In this document: positions 23,564 through 31,498 of the stretch, one piece after another
How the letters are laid out: the number at the start of each line of letters is the position of its first letter
Position numbering within the stretch: position 1 is the stretch's first letter
NCBI GenBank assembly: GCA_963746465.1
Contig: CAVVAY010000007.1
Span: 248,001-312,000 of the forward strand
DNA length: 64,000 nucleotides
Direction of reading: 5' to 3'
Origin: CAVVAY01 sp963746465
Lineage (GTDB): Bacteria > Actinomycetota > Actinomycetes > JACCUZ01
Position numbers and translations under genes: made by a program
The notes under the pieces: generated by a model
Seen by the model: the letters and a program-made list of their open reading frames with translations, nothing else
Databases searched by the model: none
Told to the model about the DNA's origin: nothing

Positions 23564-25690
23564 TCAGCCGCCACCGTCACCCGGGTCGCCGCCCGGCGTG
23601 CCGTTGCCCTGCGGCTCCAGGCTCGGCGAGATGACGACGGTGGCCGGCGGCGACTCCTGGCCCGGCGGCGTGCTGGGCCCGCCCGGCGTGGGCGACGGCG
23701 GGACGACCGTCGCGGTGTCGGTCGGCGTCGGCGTCTCGGTGGTCGGCGTCTCGGTCGGCGTCTCGGTCGTCGGCTCCGGCGTGAACGAGGGTTGCGGGTT
23801 CACCGCCTCGCCGACGTTCGCCGCCGGCGGGAAGTCCTTGACCTCCTTGCCCTGCATCGCCGCGGTCATGAAGGCGGTCCAGATCCGGGCCGGGTACTCA
23901 CCGCCGAAGAACGTCGTCAGACCACCCACGCCGTCGAGGTCGGCCTTCCCGGTGCCCTTGTAGAAGTCGACCGCCGCCGACAGCTGCGGGGTGAACCCGA
24001 CGAACCAGGCCGAGGTCGTGGTGTCCGGTCGCAGTGCGGCGGTGCCGGTCTTGCCCGCCGCCGGCCGGCCCAGGGACTGCGCCTCGGTACCGGTGCCGTT
24101 CTTCACCACCTGCTGGAGGGCGTAGGTGACGTCTGCCATCACGTCCTCGTCGAAGGCGCGCGAGGTCTTCGGCTTGGCCTGGTAGCGGGTGCCGCCGTTG
24201 GCGCCCTTGACCTCCTGCACGACGTACCACTGGGCTGCCTCGCCCTGCGCCGCGAACGTCGCATAGGCGTTGGCCATGTCGATGTTGCGCACCGAGGCGG
24301 TGCCGAGGGTGGTCACCGCGTTGGCGGTGAGGCCCGGGGTGTCCTCCGGGATGCCGGCGTCCACCGCTGCCTGGACGACCTTGCGGGCACCCATCTCCAG
24401 CGACAGGTCGACGAAGGCGGTGTTGATGGACTGCTCGGTGGCGGTCACCAGGTCCACCGACGAGCCGTAGTCGCGGTCGAACTCGTTGTTGACCTCCTTG
24501 TCGGTCCCGGGCACCTCGAGCGGCGAGTTGCCCCAGAACCGGCTCCTCAGGCTGATGTCGTCGCGCAGCGCGGCGCTGAGCGTGAACCCCTTGAACGCCG
24601 ACCCGGGCTGCACCCGGGCCTGGGTGGCCTCGTTCAGCTGCCCGGCCTCGCCGCCGCCGTACATCGCGACCACGGCTCCGGTGCCCGGCTGCACCGCCGA
24701 CAGGCCGATGTGCACGTTGCGCGCGTTCTCCCGCGGCCGTTCCTGGCGCACCGCGCGGACCGCCGCGCGCTGCGAGCGCCGGTCGAACGTCGAGGTCACG
24801 CGCAGCCCGCCGAGGTCGATGTCCTGGTCGGTGAAGCCGTTCGCCTTGAGCTCTCGGCGCACGGTGTCCATCAGGTAGAAGTCCGTGCCGCCGCGCGGCT
24901 TCTTCTCCTCCGCCATCGGCGGCACCTGCATGCCCTGGCGCTCGCCCGGCTCCAGCCAGCCCTTGGTCACCATGCCGTCCAGCACGTAGTTGAACCGCCC
25001 CCGCAGCCGGGCGGCGTCGTCCTCCGGGTCGTAGCTGGCCGGCGACCTGATGACCGAGGCGAGGACCGCACCCTCCTCGACGGTGAGGTTCTTCACGTCC
25101 TTGCCGAAGTAGGTCTGCGCCGCCGTCTGGATCCCGTACGCGCCGTGGCCGAAGTAGATCGTGTTGAGGTAGTCCTCGAGGATCTGGTCCTTGTCGTCGC
25201 GGCGGGCCAGCTTGACCGCGATGAAGAACTCCTTGAACTTGCGCTTGTAGGTGCGCTCGGAGGAGAGGTAGGCGTTCTTCGCGTACTGCTGGGTGATCGT
25301 CGAGCCGCCCTGGGTGGCACCGCCGCGGAGGTTGGTCCAGAAGGCGCGCGCGATGCCGGTCGGTGAGATGCCGCGGTTCTCGTAGAAGGAGCGGTCCTCC
25401 GCCGCGAGCACCGCCTTCTGCACGTGGTCCGGGACCTGGTCCAGCGGCACGATGATGCGGTTCTGCTCGCCGAACCGACCGATCTCGGTCTTGCCGTCGT
25501 CGAAGTACACGATCGTGGTCTGCGCCGAGATCAGGTCGTTCGGCTGCGGGATCGGCGTGGCGGCGTACGCGATGCCGACCAGCGCCACCAGAGCCAGGAA
25601 GCCCACGCCGCAGACGGCCAGGAACTGCCGCCACGACGGGATCCAGCGGCGTACGCCGTCGTGCTCCTGGCGCGGGTAGTCGACTCTCAT
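23564..25690 (-). CDS. Class A penicillin-binding protein (glycosyltransferase/transpeptidase)
   Basis: A 708-residue bifunctional peptidoglycan synthase. A cytoplasmic leader and one membrane anchor (about 23-44) precede the GT51 domain. That domain has the catalytic Glu98 in LAAEDRSFYENRG, plus TQGGSTITQQYAKN and KFKEFFIAVKLARR. The transpeptidase domain has SxxK at S364-K367 (GSAFKGF), SxN at S421-N423 and KTG at 547-549. The C-terminus from about residue 625 is a Pro/Thr-rich, low-complexity tail. It is the PonA-like enzyme usually found next to a GT87 gene and ino1 in this phylum. Confidence 0.96.
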   Translation of the reverse strand: MRVDYPRQEHDGVRRWIPSWRQFLAVCGVGFLALVALVGIAYAATPIPQPNDLISAQTTIVYFDDGKTEIGRFGEQNRIIVPLDQVPDHVQKAVLAAEDRSFYENRGISPTGIARAFWTNLRGGATQGGSTITQQYAKNAYLSSERTYKRKFKEFFIAVKLARRDDKDQILEDYLNTIYFGHGAYGIQTAAQTYFGKDVKNLTVEEGAVLASVIRSPASYDPEDDAARLRGRFNYVLDGMVTKGWLEPGERQGMQVPPMAEEKKPRGGTDFYLMDTVRRELKANGFTDQDIDLGGLRVTSTFDRRSQRAAVRAVRQERPRENARNVHIGLSAVQPGTGAVVAMYGGGEAGQLNEATQARVQPGSAFKGFTLSAALRDDISLRSRFWGNSPLEVPGTDKEVNNEFDRDYGSSVDLVTATEQSINTAFVDLSLEMGARKVVQAAVDAGIPEDTPGLTANAVTTLGTASVRNIDMANAYATFAAQGEAAQWYVVQEVKGANGGTRYQAKPKTSRAFDEDVMADVTYALQQVVKNGTGTEAQSLGRPAAGKTGTAALRPDTTTSAWFVGFTPQLSAAVDFYKGTGKADLDGVGGLTTFFGGEYPARIWTAFMTAAMQGKEVKDFPPAANVGEAVNPQPSFTPEPTTETPTETPTTETPTPTDTATVVPPSPTPGGPSTPPGQESPPATVVISPSLEPQGNGTPGGDPGDGGG

Positions 25691-25770
25691 CGGGGGCTCA
25701 CGGTTGTTACGCAGTCCTTCGGCACCGGCGGGGCAGGGGCGGGGGTCGTCAGACTAACGACGCGCCTGGA

Positions 25771-26235
25771 CTACCCACTGGCGCCGCCGCCCGAACCGGA
25801 CCCGGCACCCGCACTTGCCCCGGCGTGCTCGCCGGACGTGCGCTGACCCCCGCGCCTGGTCCGGCGGTCGATCCCGTCACCCAGGACGAACGACTGCACC
25901 AGGTGGTTCCACCGGCAGCCGGCGCAGACCTCGACGACGTACACCCGGAACTCGCCGTGCTCGTGGGCCATCTCGGCCAGCTCGGCCCGCCCCCTGACCC
26001 GGCCCTCGTAGCGGCCGAGCTGCTCGCCGTACACATAGCTCACGTCGACCAGCCGCTGGCGGCGGCAGACCGGGCAGTCGCGGCCGGTCGGCTCGCCGTG
26101 GAACCGGGCGGCCCGCAGCAGGTAGGGATGGGCGTCGCAGGCGTCCTCGGGCGTGGTCGACCCCGGCCCGAGGAGCGACATCAGGGTCGCTCGGCGGGCC
26201 AGCCCGTAGTCGATCACCGACCGCTGGGACCACAC
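25771..26235 (-). CDS. DUF5318 family protein
   Basis: A 154-residue protein. GTG 26235 is chosen because it gives the family-typical start (M)WSQRSVIDYGLARRATL. The conserved part runs through CDAHPYLLRAARFHGEPTGRDCPVCRRQRLVDVSYVYGEQLGRYEGR to VYVVEVCAGCRWNHLVQSFVLGD. The two CxxC pairs (CPVC, CAGC) suggest a zinc-ribbon. A Gly/Ser/Ala tail follows. The function is unknown. It is an actinobacteria-specific gene that regularly neighbours the PBP and PadR-ino1 genes, as here. Confidence 0.85.
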   Translation of the reverse strand: MWSQRSVIDYGLARRATLMSLLGPGSTTPEDACDAHPYLLRAARFHGEPTGRDCPVCRRQRLVDVSYVYGEQLGRYEGRVRGRAELAEMAHEHGEFRVYVVEVCAGCRWNHLVQSFVLGDGIDRRTRRGGQRTSGEHAGASAGAGSGSGGGASG

Positions 26236-26318
26236 CCTCCCGAGCGTACGACGAGCAGGGCCGTGTCGGGTTCGTCCGGCCCGCGCTTGCCTTCCGCGAC
26301 CTGGCCGCCTATCGTCCT

Positions 26319-26339
26319 GATGTATCAGCTCGATACATC
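26319..26339. promoter_or_regulatory. PadR-type operator palindrome
   Basis: A perfect 8-bp inverted repeat, GATGTATC-AGCTC-GATACATC, lies 26 bases before the padR start. It contains the ATGTAT ... ATACAT half-sites typical of PadR operators. Probable autoregulation of padR-ino1, and possibly of the divergent DUF5318 gene (start 26235). Confidence 0.75.
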
Positions 26340-26365
26340 GAGGACAACGGCAGGGAGGTACGGCG

Positions 26366-27007
26366 GTGGCCAAGCGGTCCGACGTCCTCGAGTTCGCCGT
26401 CCTCGGCCTGCTGCACGAGACCCCGCTGCACGGCTACGAGCTCCGCAAGAGGCTCAACGCGACTCTTGGTGCCTTCCGGGCATTCTCCTACGGGTCGCTG
26501 TACCCCTGCCTCAAGGGCCTGCTGGCCGCCGGCCTGGTCACCGAGCAGGCTCAGCTGCCGGAGACCACCGGCAAGCGGTCCCGGATCGTGTACCAGCTCA
26601 CGGCGGAGGGCAAGGAGCACTTCGCGGAGCTGCTGGACGAGAGCGGTCCGTCCGCCTGGGACGACGAGGGCTTCGGCGTGCACTTCGCATTCTTCGGCCG
26701 CACCGACGCCCAGACCCGGCTGCGCATCCTGGAAGGTCGCCGGTCCCGGCTGGAGGAGCGGGTGGACGGCTTCCGGGCCGCCCTCGCCCGCAGCCGCGAG
26801 CGGGTGGACGGCTACACCCTCGCCCTGCACCAGCACGGGCTGGAGTCGGTCGAGCGCGAGGTGCGCTGGCTGTCGGAGCTGATCGACGACGAGCGGCGGC
26901 GCCGCCCGTCCCAAGACGACCCGGGCAGCGTGCCCGGTCCCACGACGGTGCCGGGGCTGACGTCCCTCACCGGCACGACAGAGAACACCGAGAAGGAGCA
27001 CCCATGA
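26366..27007 (+). CDS. PadR family transcriptional regulator
   Basis: A 213-residue regulator starting at GTG 26366 behind a GGGAGG ribosome-binding site. The winged helix is at residues 5-85: SDVLEFAVLGLLHETPLHGYELRKRLN ... FSYGSLYPCLKGLLAAGLVTE. The C-terminal half (about 95-185) is the Vir_act_alpha_C dimerisation helix region (GFGVHFAFFGRTDAQTRLRILEGRRSRLEERV). It overlaps ino1 by four bases (ATGA), so the two are translationally coupled. It probably represses its own operon through the palindrome at 26319-26339. Confidence 0.92.
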   Translation: MAKRSDVLEFAVLGLLHETPLHGYELRKRLNATLGAFRAFSYGSLYPCLKGLLAAGLVTEQAQLPETTGKRSRIVYQLTAEGKEHFAELLDESGPSAWDDEGFGVHFAFFGRTDAQTRLRILEGRRSRLEERVDGFRAALARSRERVDGYTLALHQHGLESVEREVRWLSELIDDERRRRPSQDDPGSVPGPTTVPGLTSLTGTTENTEKEHP

Positions 27008-28083
27008 GTTCGGTACGTGTGGCCATCGTCGGCGTCGGCAACTGCGCGGCGTCGCTGGTCCAGGGCGTCGAGTACTACAAGGACGCTGACCCCCAGAGCC
27101 GCGTCCCCGGGCTCATGCACGTCCAGTTCGGGCCGTACCACGTCAGGGACGTCGAGTTCGTCGCCGCTTTCGACGTCGACGCCAAGAAGGTCGGCATGGA
27201 CCTCGCGGAGGCGATCACCGCCAGCGAGAACAACACCATCAAGATCGCCGACGTGCCGCCGACCGGCATCACGGTGCAGCGCGGGCACACCCTCGACGGT
27301 CTCGGCAAGTACTACCGCGAGACCATCGTGGAGTCCGACGACGAGCCGGTCGACATCGTGCAGGCGCTGCGCGACAGCAAGGTCGACGTCATGGTCTGCT
27401 ACCTGCCGGTCGGGTCCGAGGAGGCCGCGAAGTTCTACGCCCAGTGCGCGATCGACGCCGGCGTCGGGTTCGTCAACGCGCTGCCGGTCTTCATCGCCGG
27501 CACCCCCGAGTGGGCGAAGAAGTTCGAGGACGCCGGTGTGCCGATCGTCGGCGACGACATCAAGTCCCAGGTCGGCGCCACCATCACGCATCGCGTGCTG
27601 GCGAAGCTGTTCGAGGACCGCGGTGTGATCCTCGACCGCACCTACCAGCTCAACGTCGGCGGCAACATGGACTTCAAGAACATGCTCGAGCGCGACCGCC
27701 TCGAGTCGAAGAAGATCTCGAAGACCCAGGCCGTCACGAGCAACATGGAGAACAAGCTCTCGGCGCGCAACGTGCACATCGGCCCGTCGGACTACGTGCA
27801 GTGGCTCGACGACCGCAAGTGGGCCTACGTCCGCCTCGAGGGCCGCAACTTCGGCGACGTCCCGCTCAACCTCGAGTACAAGCTCGAGGTCTGGGACTCC
27901 CCGAACTCCGCCGGCGTCATCATCGACGCCATCCGGTGCGCGAAGATCGCCATGGACCGCGGCATCGGCGGTCCGATCCTCTCCGCGTCGAGCTACTTCA
28001 TGAAGTCGCCGCCCGTGCAGCACGACGACGACATGGCTCGCGACCTGGTGGAGCAGTTCATCGCCGGCGAGATCGAGCGCTAG
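27004..28083 (+). CDS. ino1: Inositol-3-phosphate synthase
   Basis: A 359-residue NAD-dependent enzyme converting glucose-6-phosphate to 1L-myo-inositol-1-phosphate, the first step towards mycothiol and phosphatidylinositol. Nucleotide site: VRVAIVGVGNCAASLVQGVEYY. Catalytic core: GDDIKSQVGATITHRVL, LNVGGNMDFKNML, SKKISKTQAV and a C-terminal SPNSAGVIIDAIRCAKIA. The length matches the short bacterial form. ATG 27004 overlaps the padR stop. The conserved coupling to PadR suggests inositol supply is regulated by this repressor. A strong terminator follows. Confidence 0.97.
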   Translation: MSSVRVAIVGVGNCAASLVQGVEYYKDADPQSRVPGLMHVQFGPYHVRDVEFVAAFDVDAKKVGMDLAEAITASENNTIKIADVPPTGITVQRGHTLDGLGKYYRETIVESDDEPVDIVQALRDSKVDVMVCYLPVGSEEAAKFYAQCAIDAGVGFVNALPVFIAGTPEWAKKFEDAGVPIVGDDIKSQVGATITHRVLAKLFEDRGVILDRTYQLNVGGNMDFKNMLERDRLESKKISKTQAVTSNMENKLSARNVHIGPSDYVQWLDDRKWAYVRLEGRNFGDVPLNLEYKLEVWDSPNSAGVIIDAIRCAKIAMDRGIGGPILSASSYFMKSPPVQHDDDMARDLVEQFIAGEIER

Positions 28084-28110
28084 GCACAGCACGGCCCACC
28101 GTTAGGCCGT

Positions 28111-28145
28111 CGAGGCCCGGCTCCCTGCACGGGGGCCGGGCCTCG
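28111..28145. terminator. Terminator after ino1
   Basis: An 11-bp perfect stem (28111-28121 with 28135-28145, CGAGGCCCGGC / GCCGGGCCTCG) and a 13-base loop begin 28 bases after the ino1 stop. They end the padR-ino1 transcript before the MFS gene. Confidence 0.75.
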
Positions 28146-28171
28146 CCCGTTCCCGCCGTACGCTCCAGGTC

Positions 28172-29473
28172 ATGTCCTTCGCCGGCGACTTGCGCGCCGT
28201 CGTCCGGCACCGCGACTTCCGTCGGCTGTTCGCGACCCGGCTGACCTCGCAGGCTGCGGACGGCGTGTTCCAGGCCGCGCTGGCCAGCCTGTTCTTCTTC
28301 TCGCCCGAGAAGCAGACGTCCGCCGGGAGCGTGGCCGCGGCGTTCGCGACGCTGCTGCTGCCGTACTCGCTGGTCGGCCCGTTCGCCGGCGTGCTGCTCG
28401 ACCGGTGGCGGCGCCGCCACATCCTGGTGGTCGCCAACCTGCTGCGCGCGGCCATGGTGCTCGGTGTCGCCGGGCTGTCCGCGGCCGAGGTGACCGGCGT
28501 ACCTCTCTATGCCGCCGTACTCGCCTGCCTGTCGGTGAACCGGTTCTTCCTGGCCGGCCTGTCGGCTGCGCTGCCGCACGTCGTCAGCCGGGGCGAGCTG
28601 GTGATGGCCAACTCGGTGTCGACCACGACCGGCACGGTCGTCGCCATCTCCGGAGGCGGCATCGGGTTCGCGCTGAAGAAGCTGCTCGGCGAGGGCAGCT
28701 CGGCGGACGCCCAGGTGATCGTCGTCGCGGCCCTGGCCTACGCGCTGGCCGGAGCGCTCGCGGCGCGGATGGACCGCGACCTGCTCGGACCGGACCTGGA
28801 CAGCGAGCCGCCGCAGACCCGAGAGGCCGTACGCCGGGTGGCCCGCGGTCTGGTCGACGGCGCCCGGCACGTGTGGCACCACCGGTCGGCCGGCCACGCG
28901 CTGGCGGCGATCGGCGCGCACCGGTTCTTCTACGGCATCTCCACCATCACCGCGATCCTGCTGTTCCGGTCCTACTTCAACGACCCGGCCGACGTCGACG
29001 CCGGCCTGGCCGGACTGGCCAAGGTGTTCGCGGCCTCCGGCGCGGGGTTCTTCGTCGCCGCGGTGCTGACGCCCGAGGTGACCTCGCGGATCCGCAAGCA
29101 GACCTGGATCGTCGTCTGCTTCGCGATGGCCGCGGTGGTGGAAGCCGTGTTCGTCGTCGCGCTCAGCCAGTGGCTGCTGTTCGTCGGCGCCTTCGTGCTC
29201 GGCATCGCGGCGCAGGGCTCGAAGATCTGCGTCGACACGATCGTGCAGACCTCGGTCGACGATGCGTACCGCGGCCGGGTCTTCTCGTTCTACGACGTCA
29301 TCTTCAACATCGCGTTCGTGTCGGCGGCCGCGTTCGGGGCCGTCGCGCTCCCGACCGACGGCAACTCGCGTGCGGTCTACGCCGTGGTCGCGGTCGGCTA
29401 CGCCGTCACCGCCGTCGGCTACGCCCGCGCCACCAAGCACCTCACCGCCCGCACGGCGGAGGCCCCCGTCTAG
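28172..29473 (+). CDS. Major facilitator superfamily transporter
   Basis: A 433-residue protein with about twelve hydrophobic spans. The motif A-like loop GPFAGVLLDRWRRRHILV lies between the early spans, and a long cytoplasmic loop (DRDLLGPDLDSEPPQTREAVRRV) separates the two halves. The TSVDDAYRGRVFSFYDVIFN stretch is typical of a drug-exporter-like subgroup. The substrate is unknown. It is convergent with the CCA-transferase gene: the stop codons share the bases CTAG at 29470-29473. The same pairing occurs in other actinobacteria. Confidence 0.88.
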   Translation: MSFAGDLRAVVRHRDFRRLFATRLTSQAADGVFQAALASLFFFSPEKQTSAGSVAAAFATLLLPYSLVGPFAGVLLDRWRRRHILVVANLLRAAMVLGVAGLSAAEVTGVPLYAAVLACLSVNRFFLAGLSAALPHVVSRGELVMANSVSTTTGTVVAISGGGIGFALKKLLGEGSSADAQVIVVAALAYALAGALAARMDRDLLGPDLDSEPPQTREAVRRVARGLVDGARHVWHHRSAGHALAAIGAHRFFYGISTITAILLFRSYFNDPADVDAGLAGLAKVFAASGAGFFVAAVLTPEVTSRIRKQTWIVVCFAMAAVVEAVFVVALSQWLLFVGAFVLGIAAQGSKICVDTIVQTSVDDAYRGRVFSFYDVIFNIAFVSAAAFGAVALPTDGNSRAVYAVVAVGYAVTAVGYARATKHLTARTAEAPV

Positions 29474-30915
29474 CGCTGGGTCGACCACCAACGGCGGAGC
29501 TCGGTCTCGGCGGCCTCGGGCGAGAGGGGGCCCTGCTCGAGGCGTACCTCCTTCAGGTGCTGCCAGGCCTTGCCCACCAACGGTCCGGGGGGGACGCCGA
29601 GGATCGCCATGATCGCGTTGCCGTCCAGGTCCGGCCGGATCGACTCCAGCTCCTCCTGCTCGCGCAGCCGGGCGATCCGCTGCTCCAGGTCGTCGTACGT
29701 GCGGCGCAGCTGCTCTGCCTTGCGCCGGTTGCGGGTCGTCGAGTCCGACCGGGTCAGCAGGTGCAGCCGGTCCAGCAGCGGACCTGCGTCGGTGACGTAG
29801 CGCCGGACCGCGGAGTCGGTCCACGCACCGGTGCCGTAGCCGTGGAACCGCAGGTGCAGCTCGACCAGCCGGGACACGTCCTCCACGACGTCCTTCGGGA
29901 ACCGCAGCGTGCGCAGTCGGGCCCGGGTCAGCTTGGCCCCGACGACCTCGTGGTGGTGGAACGACACCCCGCCTCCCGACTCGAACTTTCGGGTCTTCGG
30001 CTTGCCCACGTCGTGCATCAGCGCAGCCAGCCGCAGGACGAGATCAGGTCCTTCCGGCTCCAGCGCGATGGCCTGCTCGAGCACGGTCAAGGTGTGCTCG
30101 TACACGTCCTTGTGCCGGTGGTGCTCGTCGATCTCCAGCGCCAGCGCGGGCAGCTCGGGCAGCACCTGGTCGGCGAGACCGGTGGCGACCAGCAGGCCGA
30201 GCCCGGGGCGCGGGGCCGGCGAGAGCAGCAACTTGGTCAGCTCGTCGCGGACCCGCTCGGCGGACACGATCGAGATCCGCCCCGCCATCTCCGTCATCGC
30301 CGCGACGACCGCGGGGTCCACCCGCACGCCGAGCTGGGAGGAGAACCGCGCCGCGCGCATCATCCGCAACGGGTCGTCGTTGAAGGAGTCCTCTGGCCGC
30401 CCCGGCGTGCGCAGCAGTCCGGCCGCGAGGTCGGCCAGCCCGCCGTACGGGTCGACGAAGGTCGCCGACGGCAGCACGACGGCCATCGCGTTCACCGAGA
30501 AGTCGCGGCGGCGCAGGTCGCCCTCGAGGGTGTCGCCGTAGGACACCTCCGGCTTGCGCGAGTCGTCGCGGTACACCTCGTCGCGGTACGTCGTGATCTC
30601 GACCACGTGGTCGCCCTTGCGCGCGCCCACCGTGCCGAACGCGATGCCGACCTCCCACCAGGCGTCCGCCCAGCCCTTGAGGAGGTCCCGGACCACCTCG
30701 GGCCGGGCGTCGGTGGTCAGGTCGAGGTCCGGCGAGGGCCGCCCCAGCAGCAGGTCGCGCACCGATCCCCCCACCAGAGCCACGCTGTGCCCGGCCGCCA
30801 CGAAGCTCTCGGCCAGCCCGCCGAGCAACGGCGTGAGCTCCACCAGACCGGCCGCGAGCCGCCGCCGGGCGGCAGGCAGGTCGAGCGGCGCAGCGGCTGC
30901 GGGGACATCGGGCAC
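29470..30915 (-). CDS. cca: CCA tRNA nucleotidyltransferase
   Basis: A 481-residue class II nucleotidyltransferase that adds or repairs the 3' CCA of tRNAs. Head domain: VALVGGSVRDLLLGRPSPDLDLTTDARP, with catalytic Asp-X-Asp; EGDLRRRDFSVNAMAV; then DPLRMMRAARFSSQLG. A metal-dependent HD domain follows (KDVYEHTLTVLEQA ... LRLAALMHDVGKPKTR ... HHHEVVGAKLTRARL). The C-terminal tail region is GVPPGPLVGKAWQHLKEVRLEQG. Because neither tRNA gene in this window encodes CCA, this enzyme is essential for their maturation. It is divergent from the Nudix gene. Confidence 0.95.
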   Translation of the reverse strand: MPDVPAAAAPLDLPAARRRLAAGLVELTPLLGGLAESFVAAGHSVALVGGSVRDLLLGRPSPDLDLTTDARPEVVRDLLKGWADAWWEVGIAFGTVGARKGDHVVEITTYRDEVYRDDSRKPEVSYGDTLEGDLRRRDFSVNAMAVVLPSATFVDPYGGLADLAAGLLRTPGRPEDSFNDDPLRMMRAARFSSQLGVRVDPAVVAAMTEMAGRISIVSAERVRDELTKLLLSPAPRPGLGLLVATGLADQVLPELPALALEIDEHHRHKDVYEHTLTVLEQAIALEPEGPDLVLRLAALMHDVGKPKTRKFESGGGVSFHHHEVVGAKLTRARLRTLRFPKDVVEDVSRLVELHLRFHGYGTGAWTDSAVRRYVTDAGPLLDRLHLLTRSDSTTRNRRKAEQLRRTYDDLEQRIARLREQEELESIRPDLDGNAIMAILGVPPGPLVGKAWQHLKEVRLEQGPLSPEAAETELRRWWSTQR

Positions 30916-31000
30916 GAGAGGGAAGGGTACGGCGATTCACCCCGCCCGACGCCGCTGCGGGCTGCCGGGACCCCGGCGGACGGCTGGCTACGATCGACAG

Positions 31001-31498
31001 ATGCCCCGCTCCCCCTCCTCCCGACGGCCGCGCCAGCGGCAGCCGGCAGCCGGGCAGCGGGGCCTGCGCAAGGTCGAGGAGACCTCGGCCGGCGGCCTGG
31101 TCGTCGACCGCAGTGCCGGCCGGCCCCGGGTGGCGCTGATCGGCCGGGTCGACCGCCGCGGCCGGCTGCTCTGGTCGCTGCCGAAGGGCCACCTCGAGGA
31201 CGGCGAGACCACCGAGGACGCCGCGGTCCGCGAGGTCGAGGAGGAGACCGGCATCCGCGGCCGGGTGCTGGCCGCTCTCGGCACCATCGACTACTGGTTC
31301 GTCGCCGACGACCGGCGCATCCACAAGACCGTCCACCACTACCTGCTCGAGGCGTCGGGCGGCGAGCTCAGCGACCAGGACCTCGAGGTCGACGAGGTGG
31401 CCTGGGTCCCGCTGGACGAGCTGCGCGAGCGACTCGCGTACGCCGGTGAGCGGCGGCTCGCGGAGACCGCCGCGGGCCTGCTGGCGGACACGGCGTGA
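31001..31498 (+). CDS. Nudix hydrolase
   Basis: A 165-residue protein starting at ATG 31001; the frame is open upstream but runs antisense into cca. A basic leader (PRSPSSRRPRQRQ) precedes the Nudix fold. The complete Nudix box GX5EX7REUXEEXGU is visible as GHLEDGETTEDAAVREVEEETGI, so metal-dependent pyrophosphohydrolase activity is expected. The substrate is unknown. It overlaps the DUF6049 gene (GTGA), and the pair leads the murJ cluster. The mycobacterial counterpart sits at the same position (MutT-like gene before the MviN region). Confidence 0.93.
   Translation: MPRSPSSRRPRQRQPAAGQRGLRKVEETSAGGLVVDRSAGRPRVALIGRVDRRGRLLWSLPKGHLEDGETTEDAAVREVEEETGIRGRVLAALGTIDYWFVADDRRIHKTVHHYLLEASGGELSDQDLEVDEVAWVPLDELRERLAYAGERRLAETAAGLLADTA

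Noticed and set aside
21956..25366. A 1,136-codon frame on the + strand across the GT87 and PBP genes
   Set aside because: Mirror of two well-supported minus-strand genes with membrane and catalytic motifs; the + strand peptide has no recognisable features.
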